Shown piece by piece: positions 41,990 through 52,769 of a stretch of DNA of 64,000 nt. Position 1 is the stretch's first letter, and every line of letters begins with the position of its first letter. The notes under the pieces are model-generated. The model was not told where the DNA came from. It searched no databases and saw nothing but the letters and a program-made list of their open reading frames with translations. Source of the stretch: Alternaria dauci (taxonomy: Eukaryota > Ascomycota > Dothideomycetes > Pleosporales > Pleosporaceae); the NCBI RefSeq assembly GCF_042100115.1, contig NC_091272.1, positions 6,572,001-6,636,000 on the forward strand, written 5' to 3'. Both the position numbers and the translations under genes were made by a program.

Positions 41990-43561
41990 ATGTCTCATTC
42001 ATTACCACCCGCGCCTTTGCCTCTCCAGATCAACGCAAAAGATGGCAGCGGTCGGCCAAACTTCGTCATCTTCATGCCAGACCAACTACGTTATGACTCT
42101 CTAGGCTGTCTTTCAGGCCCAGACAGCCCGATCAAGACCCCCAACATTGACGCATTTGCCAAGCGAGGCACGCGCTTCACAAACTGCTTCGTGCAAGCTT
42201 CCGTTTGTTCCCAGTCACGATGCAGCATGTTCACAGGAACATATCCACACGTCAGTGGCCATCGCAGTCTGGAGAACTTGATCAAGCCTTGGGAGCCGAA
42301 CCTGTTTCGTAGTCTGAAGGAAAACGGTTACCACGTCGCTTGTCTAGCACCACGAGGCGATACCTTTGCCCCAACCGTAACGGAGTTGAGTGTCACTGAA
42401 TACGGGTTCCTGGAAACACCCGAGTTCATGCCCAAGTTCGCCGGTGGTGGCAGCGAAAAAGATGAGAGTATCTGGGGGCGGCTGTTCTACAAAGGGCTTC
42501 GAAACCCACACGAAGCGCTAGACTACGACGATGCGGTTGTACGATCGGCATTGAAGTGGCTAGACTGTCCGCCAGATGATAGGCCGTGGGTACTGTTTAT
42601 GCCACTCCTGTTCCCTCACTGCCCTTTCCAGGTCGAGGAGCCTTACTTCTCAATGTATAAGCGATCCGACATACCTCCCATCATCTCTGAGCCTGGGAAG
42701 AAGACCGGGTACGAACCTCGCTATATGAAGACGATTCGCGAGCGGTATGGCACAGACCGTGCCACACCGGAGATATGGGCGGAGATCAAGGCGACCTACT
42801 ACGGCATGATTACGAGACTAGACGACCAGTTCGGGAAGATTATCAAAAAACTTGAGGACTCGAACTTTTGGGATGACACAATCACCATGTTCTTCACCGA
42901 CCATGGCGAATATCTAGGCGATCATGGTCTCGTGGAGAAATGGCCATCAGGCTTGTCGGACTCTCTTACGCACGAACCGCTGATCATCGGTGGTGCTGGC
43001 ATACCAGCGGGAAAGGTCTCCAACGTCATGTGCGAGATGGTTGATCTGGTCCCAACAATGTTCGAGCTGGCTGGCGTGGGCGAGCACTTCCCGCACAACG
43101 GAGTATCCCTAGTCCCAACGCTACTGGGCGACGCAAAGTTCCACAAGAAGTTTGCGTTCACCGAAGGCGGTTTTCTCACAAGTGAAGAGCCTCTGCTAGA
43201 ACAGGCTCCATATCCGTACGATGTCAAGGCTGGTCTGCAACATGAGGATACGAGCCTGGTCGGAAAGGCAATCAGTATCCGGAATGAAGAGTGGACATGT
43301 ATTTACCGCTTGTATGAGCCTGCCGAGCTGTATCACAGACAAAAGGACCCACATGAGATGTACAACCTTGCAGCAGAGCCTGAACACGCGCCGGTCGCGA
43401 ACATGCTTCAGGCTGAGATATTCAGGTGGTTGATGGCGGGGTCGGATTTCTTGCCTTGGTCCAAGGACGACCGATTTCCCAAGGTTGATATGAAGTCACC
43501 AAGAATGCAGCTAGAAGAACGTTTGGCGAAAGCTGGCCGGGTGCCAAGTAATAGTTCGTAA
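41990..43561 (+). CDS. Sulfatase family (alkaline phosphatase superfamily) hydrolase
   Basis: A type I sulfatase-fold hydrolase of 523 residues in a single exon. It splits sulfate (or phosphonate) esters, using a formylglycine made from an active-site cysteine. The metal site begins FVIFMPDQLRYDSLG (Asp31). The active-site segment is QASVCSQSRCSMFTGTYPH, with Cys73 and Arg77. The C-terminal metal residues lie in FFTDHGEYLGDHGLVEKW. The standard sequon is C-x-(P/A)-S-R, and here the third position is Gln (CSQSR). No signal peptide is visible, so it is likely intracellular and would act on imported substrate. That fits the divergently transcribed sugar transporter. The exact substrate is unknown. 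Confidence 0.92.
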   Translation: MSHSLPPAPLPLQINAKDGSGRPNFVIFMPDQLRYDSLGCLSGPDSPIKTPNIDAFAKRGTRFTNCFVQASVCSQSRCSMFTGTYPHVSGHRSLENLIKPWEPNLFRSLKENGYHVACLAPRGDTFAPTVTELSVTEYGFLETPEFMPKFAGGGSEKDESIWGRLFYKGLRNPHEALDYDDAVVRSALKWLDCPPDDRPWVLFMPLLFPHCPFQVEEPYFSMYKRSDIPPIISEPGKKTGYEPRYMKTIRERYGTDRATPEIWAEIKATYYGMITRLDDQFGKIIKKLEDSNFWDDTITMFFTDHGEYLGDHGLVEKWPSGLSDSLTHEPLIIGGAGIPAGKVSNVMCEMVDLVPTMFELAGVGEHFPHNGVSLVPTLLGDAKFHKKFAFTEGGFLTSEEPLLEQAPYPYDVKAGLQHEDTSLVGKAISIRNEEWTCIYRLYEPAELYHRQKDPHEMYNLAAEPEHAPVANMLQAEIFRWLMAGSDFLPWSKDDRFPKVDMKSPRMQLEERLAKAGRVPSNSS

Positions 43562-43618
43562 TACTTTACTGTAGCGCAACCGTAATGGATGACTTGATAG
43601 GGTGTTTGGGCGTTGCTA

Positions 43619-45816
43619 CTATGTGTGGTTCGTCCAAAGTTCTCCCGACCAGCCGAATAGATCCATATCCATGATACTCATGTCGAATAGTCCGTCTAGA
43701 TCGCTGTGAAATGTGTCTAAAGAAGCAGAATTGAACAATTCAGACTCGTTCTGATGACCAGCGGTATCACGCACGATGTCGGGTTCTGTGCTTGGCATCG
43801 TAACTGGAGTAGGTGTACATGGTCGTGTGCGCGATGCAAATCCGGAGACCTCATGGTCTAGATCACTCTGTATAGTTAGCATATCTTGGTCGTCTCTAAT
43901 GTACATTTGTCCGAGAAGATTGTGCTTTGAAAAGAGATGTTTCAAAGGACGATGGCCTGTCTGCCCAGCGTCGACCGGAGATTTCGCACGCCCCGGCGAA
44001 GTACTGGACGATCTCCCTTGTTTGATCAAGTCATGAAGATCCCTCTCCTGTGACTTTGTCAGCCTGACACGTCGTAGCAAGGCTATCCAAGCTCACGTAC
44101 CACGCGTACTCCAATTGGGGATGTCGATGGTACAGCCTCCACCGCTGCTACGCATTGGTCCAGAAGACGTTCGAGGATGTCCTCCGTCAACTGACCCTCT
44201 ACATAACCACATCGCCAGGAACACTGCAGCAACAGTCGGACACACTGATACGCGCATATAGGTATATCGTGTTCCGTCTTAGGAAGTTTGGCCCCAATGG
44301 TCTTGATATGGTCCAGGAAGTCAGACATTTTCTTCGCACTCTCGTAACATTTCCAGCGATACTTTGAGACCGCGTTCGGATCCAAATGGCAGGCTTGGGC
44401 TTCGGTAATGGACTCTTTCAACCCAGTCAAGAACACGCGGTATAGATCGCAATAACACTGCCGCAGCCAGAGATGTATCAGTACGAATGTGTAAAGTCGA
44501 GGCGAATAGGCTCTCAAACGGAGGTTTCTTTTTGAGAACTGTAAGCTGACAGGCAGGTTTGCTTCGAATTCTGAAAGTTCTCTCGTCAATGAATCCACAT
44601 GTAGAGGGAGTTGGGTTATTTTTTGAGCCTGCGAGAAGATGGCTTCTTTCGTCATCTGGAGGACGCGGTGACGTAGCCAGAAAATTCTCAGATACATTGC
44701 AAGCGAGCCAGTGTCCTCGACACTCGGTTGATCGGCTCCAAGGTGTAAGCCCCCTGTTATTTGCTCAAGCCCTAGCTCGAAGTTGCGTTCTTGACATGGC
44801 AACTGTATGTGCATAGCATCAGCCGAACAGAGCGAGAACTCGCGAATACCTCCGGCCAACCGTGTGTCCACTATGAACAAACTCCACATCAGTCTTCTGC
44901 GGGACTCCTGCTCCAGGTAACAAAGTCGAGGTGCTTCATGATTCAATTTCAAAGCATGGGCAAACCGAGCTGCGATTGCAAAAAGCATGAACGCTGCAGT
45001 GATCTGGCCCTGACGACAATGCGCCTGTATCACCAGGATGATGGTTTGGATTTTCAGGGCTGATGGCGTTTTGATATCTTCCATCACTAATGCTTCGGCT
45101 TTCCAAAGACATTCGCGACCAAATTCTTTCATTGAAGCTTCTGTATCAAGCATGTCGTACACGGTACCGACCAGGGCTAGCAGAAGGTCAGGATTTATGG
45201 AGCTACGCTCAAAACGATGCATGAGCGAAGCTTTGTGAAAGAATGAATAGACGGGTATCGGCTGGATGTGCTCGAAGAAAGCTTCCAAGAGGCGCAACAC
45301 TGTAGGCCTTTTCAAAGATGGAAAGATTGTGGTAATTTCTGCTGGGATCTCTGGGGCTGAAGAAGTTGACAATCGCGTAGTGCTTGCTGCGCTGACTACA
45401 GATGATGCGTTTTGCGCCACGTCAGCATTTGACGAGGCGCTTGAGGAGAGGCCTGAAGGAGCCAGAGCTGTAGTGGAGAGACTTTCCGCAGAAATTCCTT
45501 GTCTTATAGGTCGTGCCGCAATCCGCTTCGGTTCTGAATACAGACAGATGTCATGCTTGTTTACACATCTTTGGCATTTGGGCAGCCCGCCGCTGCACCG
45601 AACTTTCAGGATTCGACAAGGCTTGCAGGCGGCCCTTGCACGTCGCTCTCCAGATATTGCTCGAGGATCTGGAATCGCATTCGCTGAATCTGCGATGGTA
45701 AATGAGCAGCGAAGCTGAAGTCGTCCACAAGGGCTGCAGATGTTCCGTCTGCCGTCGCACTTGACTTTACGAGCCCGGCACTCGGCGCAGGTATTGGCTG
45801 ACCGTCGGTTAGACAT
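43619..45816 (-). CDS. Zn(II)2Cys6 transcription factor with two tandem zinc clusters
   Basis: A fungal transcription regulator predicted at 714 residues in two exons, 45816-44101 and 44047-43619, with a 53-bp phase-0 intron. There are two complete C-x2-C-x6-C-x6-C-x2-C-x6-C clusters: residues 10-37 (CAECRARKVKC) and 64-91 (CKPCRILKVRC). Most family members have one. A Ser/Ala-rich linker follows, then a Fungal_trans-type middle homology region. That region includes RLLEAFFEHIQPIPVYSFFH, the conserved AARFAHALKLNHEAP and ESRRRLMWSLFIVDTRLAGG. The second exon gives an acidic C-terminus (FHSDLDGLFDMSIMDMDLF), probably the activation segment. It converges on the sulfatase with 57 bp between stops, so it may control the neighbouring sulfatase and transporter. 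Confidence 0.92.
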
Positions 45817-46612
45817 TGCCCAAATGGTGATTGCGCCGAGCAGAGGTGTATGAGCTTAAGCACATGCTGCCAGGCAGTGGTGGATGCGCGTATGAATTAG
45901 TGATGTTGTTTGTAGAAAAGAGCGTGATAGCTGCTGATCGCGAGTTGTAGCCAGAACCCTACCGTGTCCGTGCACAAAATAAGCTAGGCTCGAAGAGCAC
46001 GCGCCGCTCCATTGCAGCAGCCAAATCCTACCCAGCCAACTATCGACTAAGTTACTGAAAGCGCGTGCAAGGGATGTGCAGAGTTGTTACAGCGAGTATT
46101 AGCGATAGCCTCGTTACTTAAATAATAAACGTGCTAATGAAAGACGCAAGCAAAACGCTGTTGAATAACACTATATTAGATCGCGGTAAAGGTGTTTCCT
46201 AAACACCTGGCTTCACTGTATGCAGCTGTATAACGATAGCCTCGGCGAATTCCTGTAATATACCTTTTATAGTTCATTCTTGTATATCCAGTATCAACAT
46301 ACTAAATGTCGTTTGATACAAGCCACATTCTCCACTTTTCAGCTTGCCGCTCGTTCCGAATTGCACTGCCACAAGTAGATATAACGCCAAGGAGGAAAAA
46401 GCCACAACCTCCCTTCTCCACCGATACTCGTACAGATCAGATAACCCAGAAAAGCGAGATAACAAAGGAAATACAACAAATAGGAAACATAGACATCCTT
46501 CCCTTCCGTACCAAGGGGTATAAATTAAAGGCCAAGCAAAATACTTTGTACATAAGGAAACAGAAAACTATTCCCCGTCCGCCCGCTCAGCGAGCAACAA
46601 GTTGCACGGTAT
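45817..46612. other. Intergenic between regulator and Ca2+ exchanger
   Basis: About 800 bp. The left part should be the regulator's promoter and the right part the 3' UTR of the exchanger. It is somewhat AT-rich around 46110-46320. No gene recognised. Confidence 0.45.
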
Positions 46613-48313
46613 TTAGTTGACAGCAAAGAAGCGCCTGACAACATCCACCGTAATATCACCCGCCGCATTATCCGGGTAGATATAAAACGCCAGCGCAATA
46701 ATAGCATAGATACCAATGCACATGGCGCCCTCGAGGTAATTGCTCTTTCCGTCCTGAATCAGATAATTGACAATGAGCACCGAGATGAAAAAGATCATCG
46801 TCTCGAAGCCTTGGAAATGCAGCGTCATAGGCTGACCCATGATCCAGCCAAGAATGACCAGGAATGGCGTAACAAAGAGGGCGATTTGCATCGACGATCC
46901 GATAGCGACGTTGATGGCGAGGTCCATTTTGCCCTTGTAAGCGACAATGACGGCGGTGACGTGTTCCGCCGCGTTTCCGACAATGGGGATGAGAACGAGA
47001 CCGACAAACGTTTTGCTAATGTGTGCGGATTCGACGATCGAGTCGATGCTGTCGACAAGGAACTCGGCGCAGATGGCGACGAGGACGGTGACAAGGACGA
47101 GGGCGACGCCGGCGGCGACGGGCGACAGGATCTGGGCTTCCTCCTCCTCGTCGCCACCTTCTTGGTTCTCGACGTCGGCGAAGAGGCTGTGGTGCGAGTA
47201 GAGCTGGAAGTAGAGGTAGAGAATGTAGAGGATGAGCAGGATGATGGCGGTGCCGTGGGAGAGAACCAGGATGTTCTTATCAGTCTCCAGGTTGTCCTTT
47301 TTGTTGTCGCCGTGCATGACTGCGTAGAGGGTGGCAGGGATGATGAGCGAGGCTGAGGCGACGGCCATGAGGGAAGACATGGTGGATGCGACGGTCTCGT
47401 TGAAACGGCTCTCGTGCTGGGTGAGGCCAGCGGCGAGAAAGCAGCATCCGAGCACCTATTGGAGTCAGCGCCGGAGTGTGAGCAATTGCGGGATCAAGAC
47501 TCACGAGCAGGATGTTGGACAGGATACTGCCCAGCATGCTGGCTTGGACGATTCTGATTTCGCCCTGCTTGAGCGCAACAATAGAGACCTATTGCAGGGT
47601 TAGGAGGTTGCAGCGCATGCATGCGGATGATGGCTTACAATGAGTTCAACAGCATTTCCAAAGGTGGCGTTCATCAGTCCTCCCAGAGTCTGACCGAGCT
47701 TAGCGGACAGCTCCTCGGTCGCAAAACTCAAGAGCGCGGCAAGAGGGATGATGGCGATGAAGTTGAGGATGAAGACGACGGTCGGGTTCCAGTGCAATGC
47801 GCCGGCGATGATGCCAACGGGCACGAAGACGAGCAGGAAGTTGACATAGTTGCTTGCGAGCGTGGCATAGATGAGGTGCAAGACATGCTTGGGCAGCGTC
47901 TTTACGCGCGACTCGTTCTCGTAGTTTTGGGTGCGGCCGATGAGCGGGGTGTGCTCGTCGTGGAGCCTGCCATTTGCGGGCTGCGGCATCTCTCTCTGCT
48001 GGGTGCGTTGGAAACTCTGTGCTCGACCGTGACGGTGAAAAGACTGCTTGATGTTTTCTGCCAAGCGCACAGGTTAGCTATATATCCGTCGTCGAGATGC
48101 GCGATGCGGGCGGGTGATGGTGGTGGTGCTGTGGTGCTGTGGTGCTGCGCCTCGAGTCGGGGCCGCGGGCGATGGATTGTTTGGTCAGGATGGCCGAACA
48201 GCGATGGTGTTGAAGGCCGACAGGTGATACCAAGACTGCGAAGCGACTACGACAAGGCCGGCTAACTGCCGGGTGCGGGAAAATGAATCAAAGGGCCAGA
48301 GCTACTCACTCAT
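46613..48313 (-). CDS. VCX1: Vacuolar Ca2+/H+ exchanger (CAX/VCX1 family)
   Basis: A cation/proton antiporter that loads Ca2+ into the vacuole. Predicted at 449 residues in four exons: 48313-48310, 48057-47639, 47588-47505 and 47455-46613. The two CaCA alpha-repeats are intact. The first reads TFGNAVELIVSIVALKQGEI then MLGSILSNILLVLGCCF; the second reads IVGNAAEHVTAVIVAYKGK then AIGSSMQIALFVTPF. An acidic loop (NQEGGDEEEEAQ) separates the halves. The N-terminus is soluble and includes DEHTPLIGR. No ATG opens the main frame. The best start is ATGA at 48313-48310, a 4-nt exon with donor GTGAGT joined over a 252-bp intron to TTGGCAG|AAAACATC. The body is certain; the micro-exon start is inferred. 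Confidence 0.9.
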
Positions 48314-49602
48314 TGCGGTTTTATCAAAGAGTCAGATGCGCACGGCGCGGGACGACTAGCAGTATATGACCTGTGCAGGCCAAGCTCTCTGGTTCTGGTA
48401 GGTAGGGAGCTGCCGGAAGCAAGCTCTGCAATTGGCGGACTGTGGGCTAGAGGAATTGGCAAATAATGGGAGGGTTGAAGTGCAGCGAGAGCCCGGCGAA
48501 AGAGGTTTAGTTATCGAGGGGAAAAGAGGGCAGTGCTGGCTTGCTTCTCGCGTGTCTGGTCGAGATGACGAGGTGGTTGGTAAGGTAGGCTGTGTAGGCG
48601 CCAAGCGGGCACAGCGCATGGGTTAGCTCGGGAGCTGCCAGGGAAGCCCAGGGGAAGTGGAGAATTTCGTCACATATTTCCCTCACGTATCGCCACGCCG
48701 TCTCACGACTGCCTGTGAAAGATATCCGTCTCACGATGCTGCATTTTGAGTTGAGTTGAGTTGAGTTGTCGTCACACTCACGGGTCCTGGAGATGCGAGC
48801 CACGGTGCGCGCTGCATGCAAAGCTGATGATGTCATGTTCCAGTCGCGCCTTCCTGCCAAGTCGAATCTGAGTGTGGAATGGTCCATGCGCGTCAAAACA
48901 ACCGCTTGCAGATCATCCACCGACCCACTGCTTAATCAAACACGGTCGTCTTGAGCGCTTCACATGTCCAAGCCTGAGGCCAACACAGACTTGCCAAGTG
49001 CGCTGATGAATTCATTCCGCAGTCGATGAATACACCGCCTCAGTTCATATCGCTCATCCCGAACAGCCTCACCGCGTGCTCCCGGCTGCCATGTAATAAG
49101 CCCGAGTCTCACCCCGTGGGCTGTTGCCCGAGTACAGCGTGGCAGGCGCTTCTCGGCGCATCATCTCCTGTCGACGAGGATACACCACGGAAGTACGTGG
49201 CCCCGGCTCCGCCCCAGTGGCTGACTGAAATGTGTCATCAGTCTCAGTGGCGGAGCTGTGAGCGGACTTTTGGAGTGTTCGCAGGCCGACATCTCAGAGT
49301 TGAATCGTGTCAGCACTCAGAACGACGCCTAGATTGAATTTTCAGTATGGATACCTTCTAGTATCAGACCTATGTCCGATGTACGATGACTATCCGTCCG
49401 CGGAAATCCCTTCTTCGCTTTGAACCATGATTCGCGCACACGTTGCAGTTGCCGTGCCAATGCATGCTGCGACAAAGGCATTGGTACCGTCTGTCCCTGC
49501 ATATTTCATCATGACGATTCGTGAGAAGAATAACAGTATGGAGTAGGGTCATGTTATTTCGACATGCTGACGTTGTTCACGAGTCCAGCTTGAATGCTCC
49601 TC
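48314..49602. other. Intergenic, no gene recognised
   Basis: About 1.3 kb between the exchanger start and the methyltransferase stop. It contains a GAGTT pentamer run near 48748-48768 and otherwise only short frames without domains. Confidence 0.45.
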
Positions 49603-50764
49603 CTACAGACGCCCAGCCGTTTTCTTGTGCCGCCACACGCTCACACAGCATGGCACAATACCGTTTACCTGAGCATGTGACTTCCTCGGCGTCCAGTGTG
49701 CAATCCGCGCCAGGGCATCTGCGCTCTCCTCTCTGTCCGTGGCAACCACGACACCATCGTCATCATACGTCACTTCCTCTCCCGGCCGCTTGAGCAGCTC
49801 CACATGCACGGTCGGCGGCAGCGAAAATGGCGGGCCGCCTGCAGATGCAGGCTTGTGCGCAGGAAATTCGATGCAGACGAGGATACCAGTAGGGCACAGT
49901 AAAGACCTCGTTCGTGTTGCCCAGCGCGGACGCAGTAGCAACGGAAGGGCGCACAAGAACTGGATACGATATTAGCATACGATTTCGACTCAGCATCGCA
50001 ACTCGAAGAACACGTACCGTGTGGTCGTAGATGATATCGAATCCCTCCTCACCACCCGCGACGCGCAGCCACGCATCATTGAAATAATCCCCCAGCAAAC
50101 ACTGCGCACTCCCCCGCCCAATCTTCTCGTCCTTGACTTGATACTCCCCTTCTGACCCACTCTCCTCTGCGTGCTTCAGATACGCGTTTGCCTCGTCAAC
50201 CGCATGCTTTGAGATTTCCAGCCCGTAGGCGTCGTACCCCCAGCTCGCTAACAGCGCTACATCGTACCCCGTCCCGCACCCGGGCACCAGCGCCTTGCGC
50301 CTCGTGCCGTCTGCTTTCATCGGTGCTGGTAATCGCACTTCCTCGGTGTGTTCATAGACACCGGGTTCTGGCGCGCCAGGCGTGGGATTGGCGTCGGGTG
50401 AAAGGGGAGGGTTGGATGGGGAGCGCAGGAAATCGACGAACGCGGGATTGGCGCTTCCTTTGTCCCAGCTGGTGTTCTTTTGTGCCCATAGAGCTGCCCA
50501 GTCTCTGCTCTGGGGAGTGGGTGACTGGGATGAAGTTGCCATTGGACGTTTCTGGTTGCGTGCGACGATTCTGAACGCTAAAGGTCGAGTCCTTAGAGAT
50601 TGGAGAATGGAGATTTGGCGCGTTGGGTGTGGAGAGAGTACGTTGGTAATTAAAGGCTGCACGCGACTATTTGGGCTTCGCTGCGTGCCTGCCCAGCGTA
50701 TAAACATTTCCCCCAAGGCAACAGCTAAAGCTTGTGGAGTAGCCCGATGAGCTTGGTTGATCAT
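49603..50764 (-). CDS. TPMT-family thiol/thiopurine S-methyltransferase-like enzyme
   Basis: A SAM-dependent methyltransferase of the TPMT/thiol methyltransferase family. Such enzymes methylate small thiols, sulfide or halide ions in plants and fungi. It has two exons, 50764-50018 and 49959-49603, with a 58-bp phase-0 intron at YDHT|FLCALP. The family start region is SRDWAALWAQKNTSWDKGSANP. SAM motif I is ALVPGCGTGYDVALLASWG, and GFDIIYDHTFLCALP and CIEFPAHKPASAGGPP follow. The C-terminal RIAHWTPRKSHA is also typical. The family usually starts near MATSSQ (50542). The frame is open for 74 more codons to ATG 50764, and the part from Met20 is Arg/Ser-rich with no acidic residue. Initiation at 50764 or 50707 would add a mitochondrial-type presequence. 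Confidence 0.88.
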
Positions 50765-52196
50765 GGGCTTTCTAAACCCGCACTAGCTCTTTACGCTCAA
50801 AAGAGCAACTCACGCCAGCAATCCAGACCTCTGAACTTTGAAATCCAGAACTCAGACCTCCGAGATCCGATCCGTGGCTTCCCGCTTGCGACTGCGACTG
50901 CACACAGCATCGTAAACGCAGAGCAGATGAACTTCTACAATGAAGCGCTCCCTCTGGGAGTGAGCCGAGCTCTAGTTCACGATGCGGCGTTTTTGTAGCC
51001 TCAACCCCGCAGTCTGGAGCGATAGCGTCGGACCTGCATCGAAATGGCCGATCGATAACATGTAATGCGCAGCGTTTCAGATACGAGGGGTTCCCCACAC
51101 TACGGCCTTGTTGCGATGCCGAGCTCGGTCTTCCTGAATGCACACAAAATGCCGTCCTGCGCTGGGCTTCAGCGACAGAGTCTTTGACTTTTCATCATGT
51201 CAAGCTTTCTGCTGAAGCCGATGCCGACTCCGCCGTACTGGAGCCCGAAGGCAAGGTAAATGAGATGGCCGATCAACAAGGCGAGGTCCAAAAAGAAAGC
51301 GAGGTCATACAAGAGCTTCAAGGTTGCTCTTTCGTCGTCCTCCGCGGTCACGATGCTGAGGTGCTATTTGGATTCGGCTACCAGGCGGACTAAGAGGCCT
51401 CGAGAGCCACTTCATCAACATTATTAATGTAGGCCCAACCTCGAGTGCAGGTTCCGAGTCAAGTGCAGACGGAGAAAAGGGCGAAAGGAGAATCGTCCGT
51501 CGAAATTCTGGACTTTGCTGTAGAGCGGTACGGTCAGGATCAAGGTTTGTTACTATCATCCCATAGAGTGATCTGCTACAGCATCGACAGAGCCTTTCAA
51601 CAGACACCGTATCAGCAACGCTGAATAGACATGGAATTCTTCTCATCGTTTGCGTGGTCCGGACCAGTCGAGATATCACAGTCACCTGGCTAAAACTCAC
51701 CCAGCGCAGGACGCGACTCTGGAACACTTTGCGAAAATCCATGTTATATTATCGTGAAAAAATCCTTGCCCATCGCTCACGACATTGGTTTCACGGCGAT
51801 TCCATGGCTTCGTCTGATCGCGCCCCGTTATTATTGTTCTGTGTGCAAATCATTCACAGTGTTGCGCTACGATTCGTCTCCCACTGCTGCTCGATCCTAG
51901 GTCACAGAACTGTTCGTTCATGGTACGAGACTCGCTTATCATAAGGTGTCCAAGGAACTGCCTTCCTTTGGCCAAGAAAATCGTGATCTACCGCAGGAAA
52001 GCAAGTGAGTCATTGGATGCAGTTTACATATAAGGAACCTGCATTTCTGAAGTTCAAAGTAACAGTCGACACAACACTTCGCAGCACATCGCGCCTCCAG
52101 CTCAAGATTTGCTTGACTTTGCACACCGACTGCATTTCCCAAGCGAATTTCTACATCTACCACCAACACGTCCACATAGCGTCATCATCTACAGGC
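50765..52196. other. Intergenic, no gene recognised
   Basis: About 1.4 kb between the divergent methyltransferase and a hypothetical gene. Frames are short and overlap on both strands. I see no domain, RNA gene or repeat. Confidence 0.45.
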
Positions 52197-52769
52197 ATGA
52201 CTTTCTTCGGCCTACAAAAATCTTCGCTTACAGGGGCATCGGACCTTCTCCACCTCAACATTCCGCAATCTAAATCCGCGCTTCCCAAAAGCGATGTCAC
52301 TGACCTAGACATTAAGGATACTACCAAGCTCCTACACAACTACCACACCTTCCAAAAGCACGCAACAAGCGCCTTGTTAGACAAAATCCAGCAACGCATC
52401 TCGCGTCATGAACCCTCTTCCTTTCCCGAAGAAGAAGACAACATAGAACCACCAGACTACTTTAGCAGAAACGACCTCACCACAGCCTACCGGCACGAAA
52501 CCTTTCTACAAGCTCTTTCGCAGCTATCAAAAGGGGACGTCGAGAAGTTTTTCTCGCAAATGGGGCCAGGGAAAAGGTGGGGGTGGAGCAGAGATGCCAT
52601 CACGGCTAGGCAGTTCTGGCGTGAGAATCCAGGTCTTCGCGCCCGCTATTTTCCGACGGCTACGTGTAGCGCTGAGTGGTATAGCAGTTGTGCGTGTTTC
52701 GAAAAGGTTGGAAGCTGTCCGTTTAGGCAGACGGGGTTGGTGGACGATACCGCGAACGACACGCCTTAG
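52197..52769 (+). CDS. Uncharacterised protein, 190 aa
   Basis: A single ATG-initiated frame of 190 residues (MTFFGLQKSSLTGASDLL). Its composition is protein-like: an acidic middle (SFPEEEDNIEPPDYFSRNDL), a helical stretch (FLQALSQLSKGDVEKFFSQM) and a Cys/Trp-containing tail (TCSAEWYSSCACFEKVGSC). I do not recognise a family. There is no signal peptide or membrane segment. The frame stays open upstream to 52005, but the ATG at 52197 gives the more regular start. A hydrophobic frame on the opposite strand overlaps the 3' third, so one of the two is probably spurious. I prefer this one for the part left of 52600. Confidence 0.5.
   Translation: MTFFGLQKSSLTGASDLLHLNIPQSKSALPKSDVTDLDIKDTTKLLHNYHTFQKHATSALLDKIQQRISRHEPSSFPEEEDNIEPPDYFSRNDLTTAYRHETFLQALSQLSKGDVEKFFSQMGPGKRWGWSRDAITARQFWRENPGLRARYFPTATCSAEWYSSCACFEKVGSCPFRQTGLVDDTANDTP

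Noticed and set aside
46811..47356. Asp/Glu/Gly-rich plus-strand frame of 181 codons
   Set aside because: It is opposite the Ca2+/H+ exchanger membrane segments. Its composition is explained by the reverse complement of hydrophobic codons.
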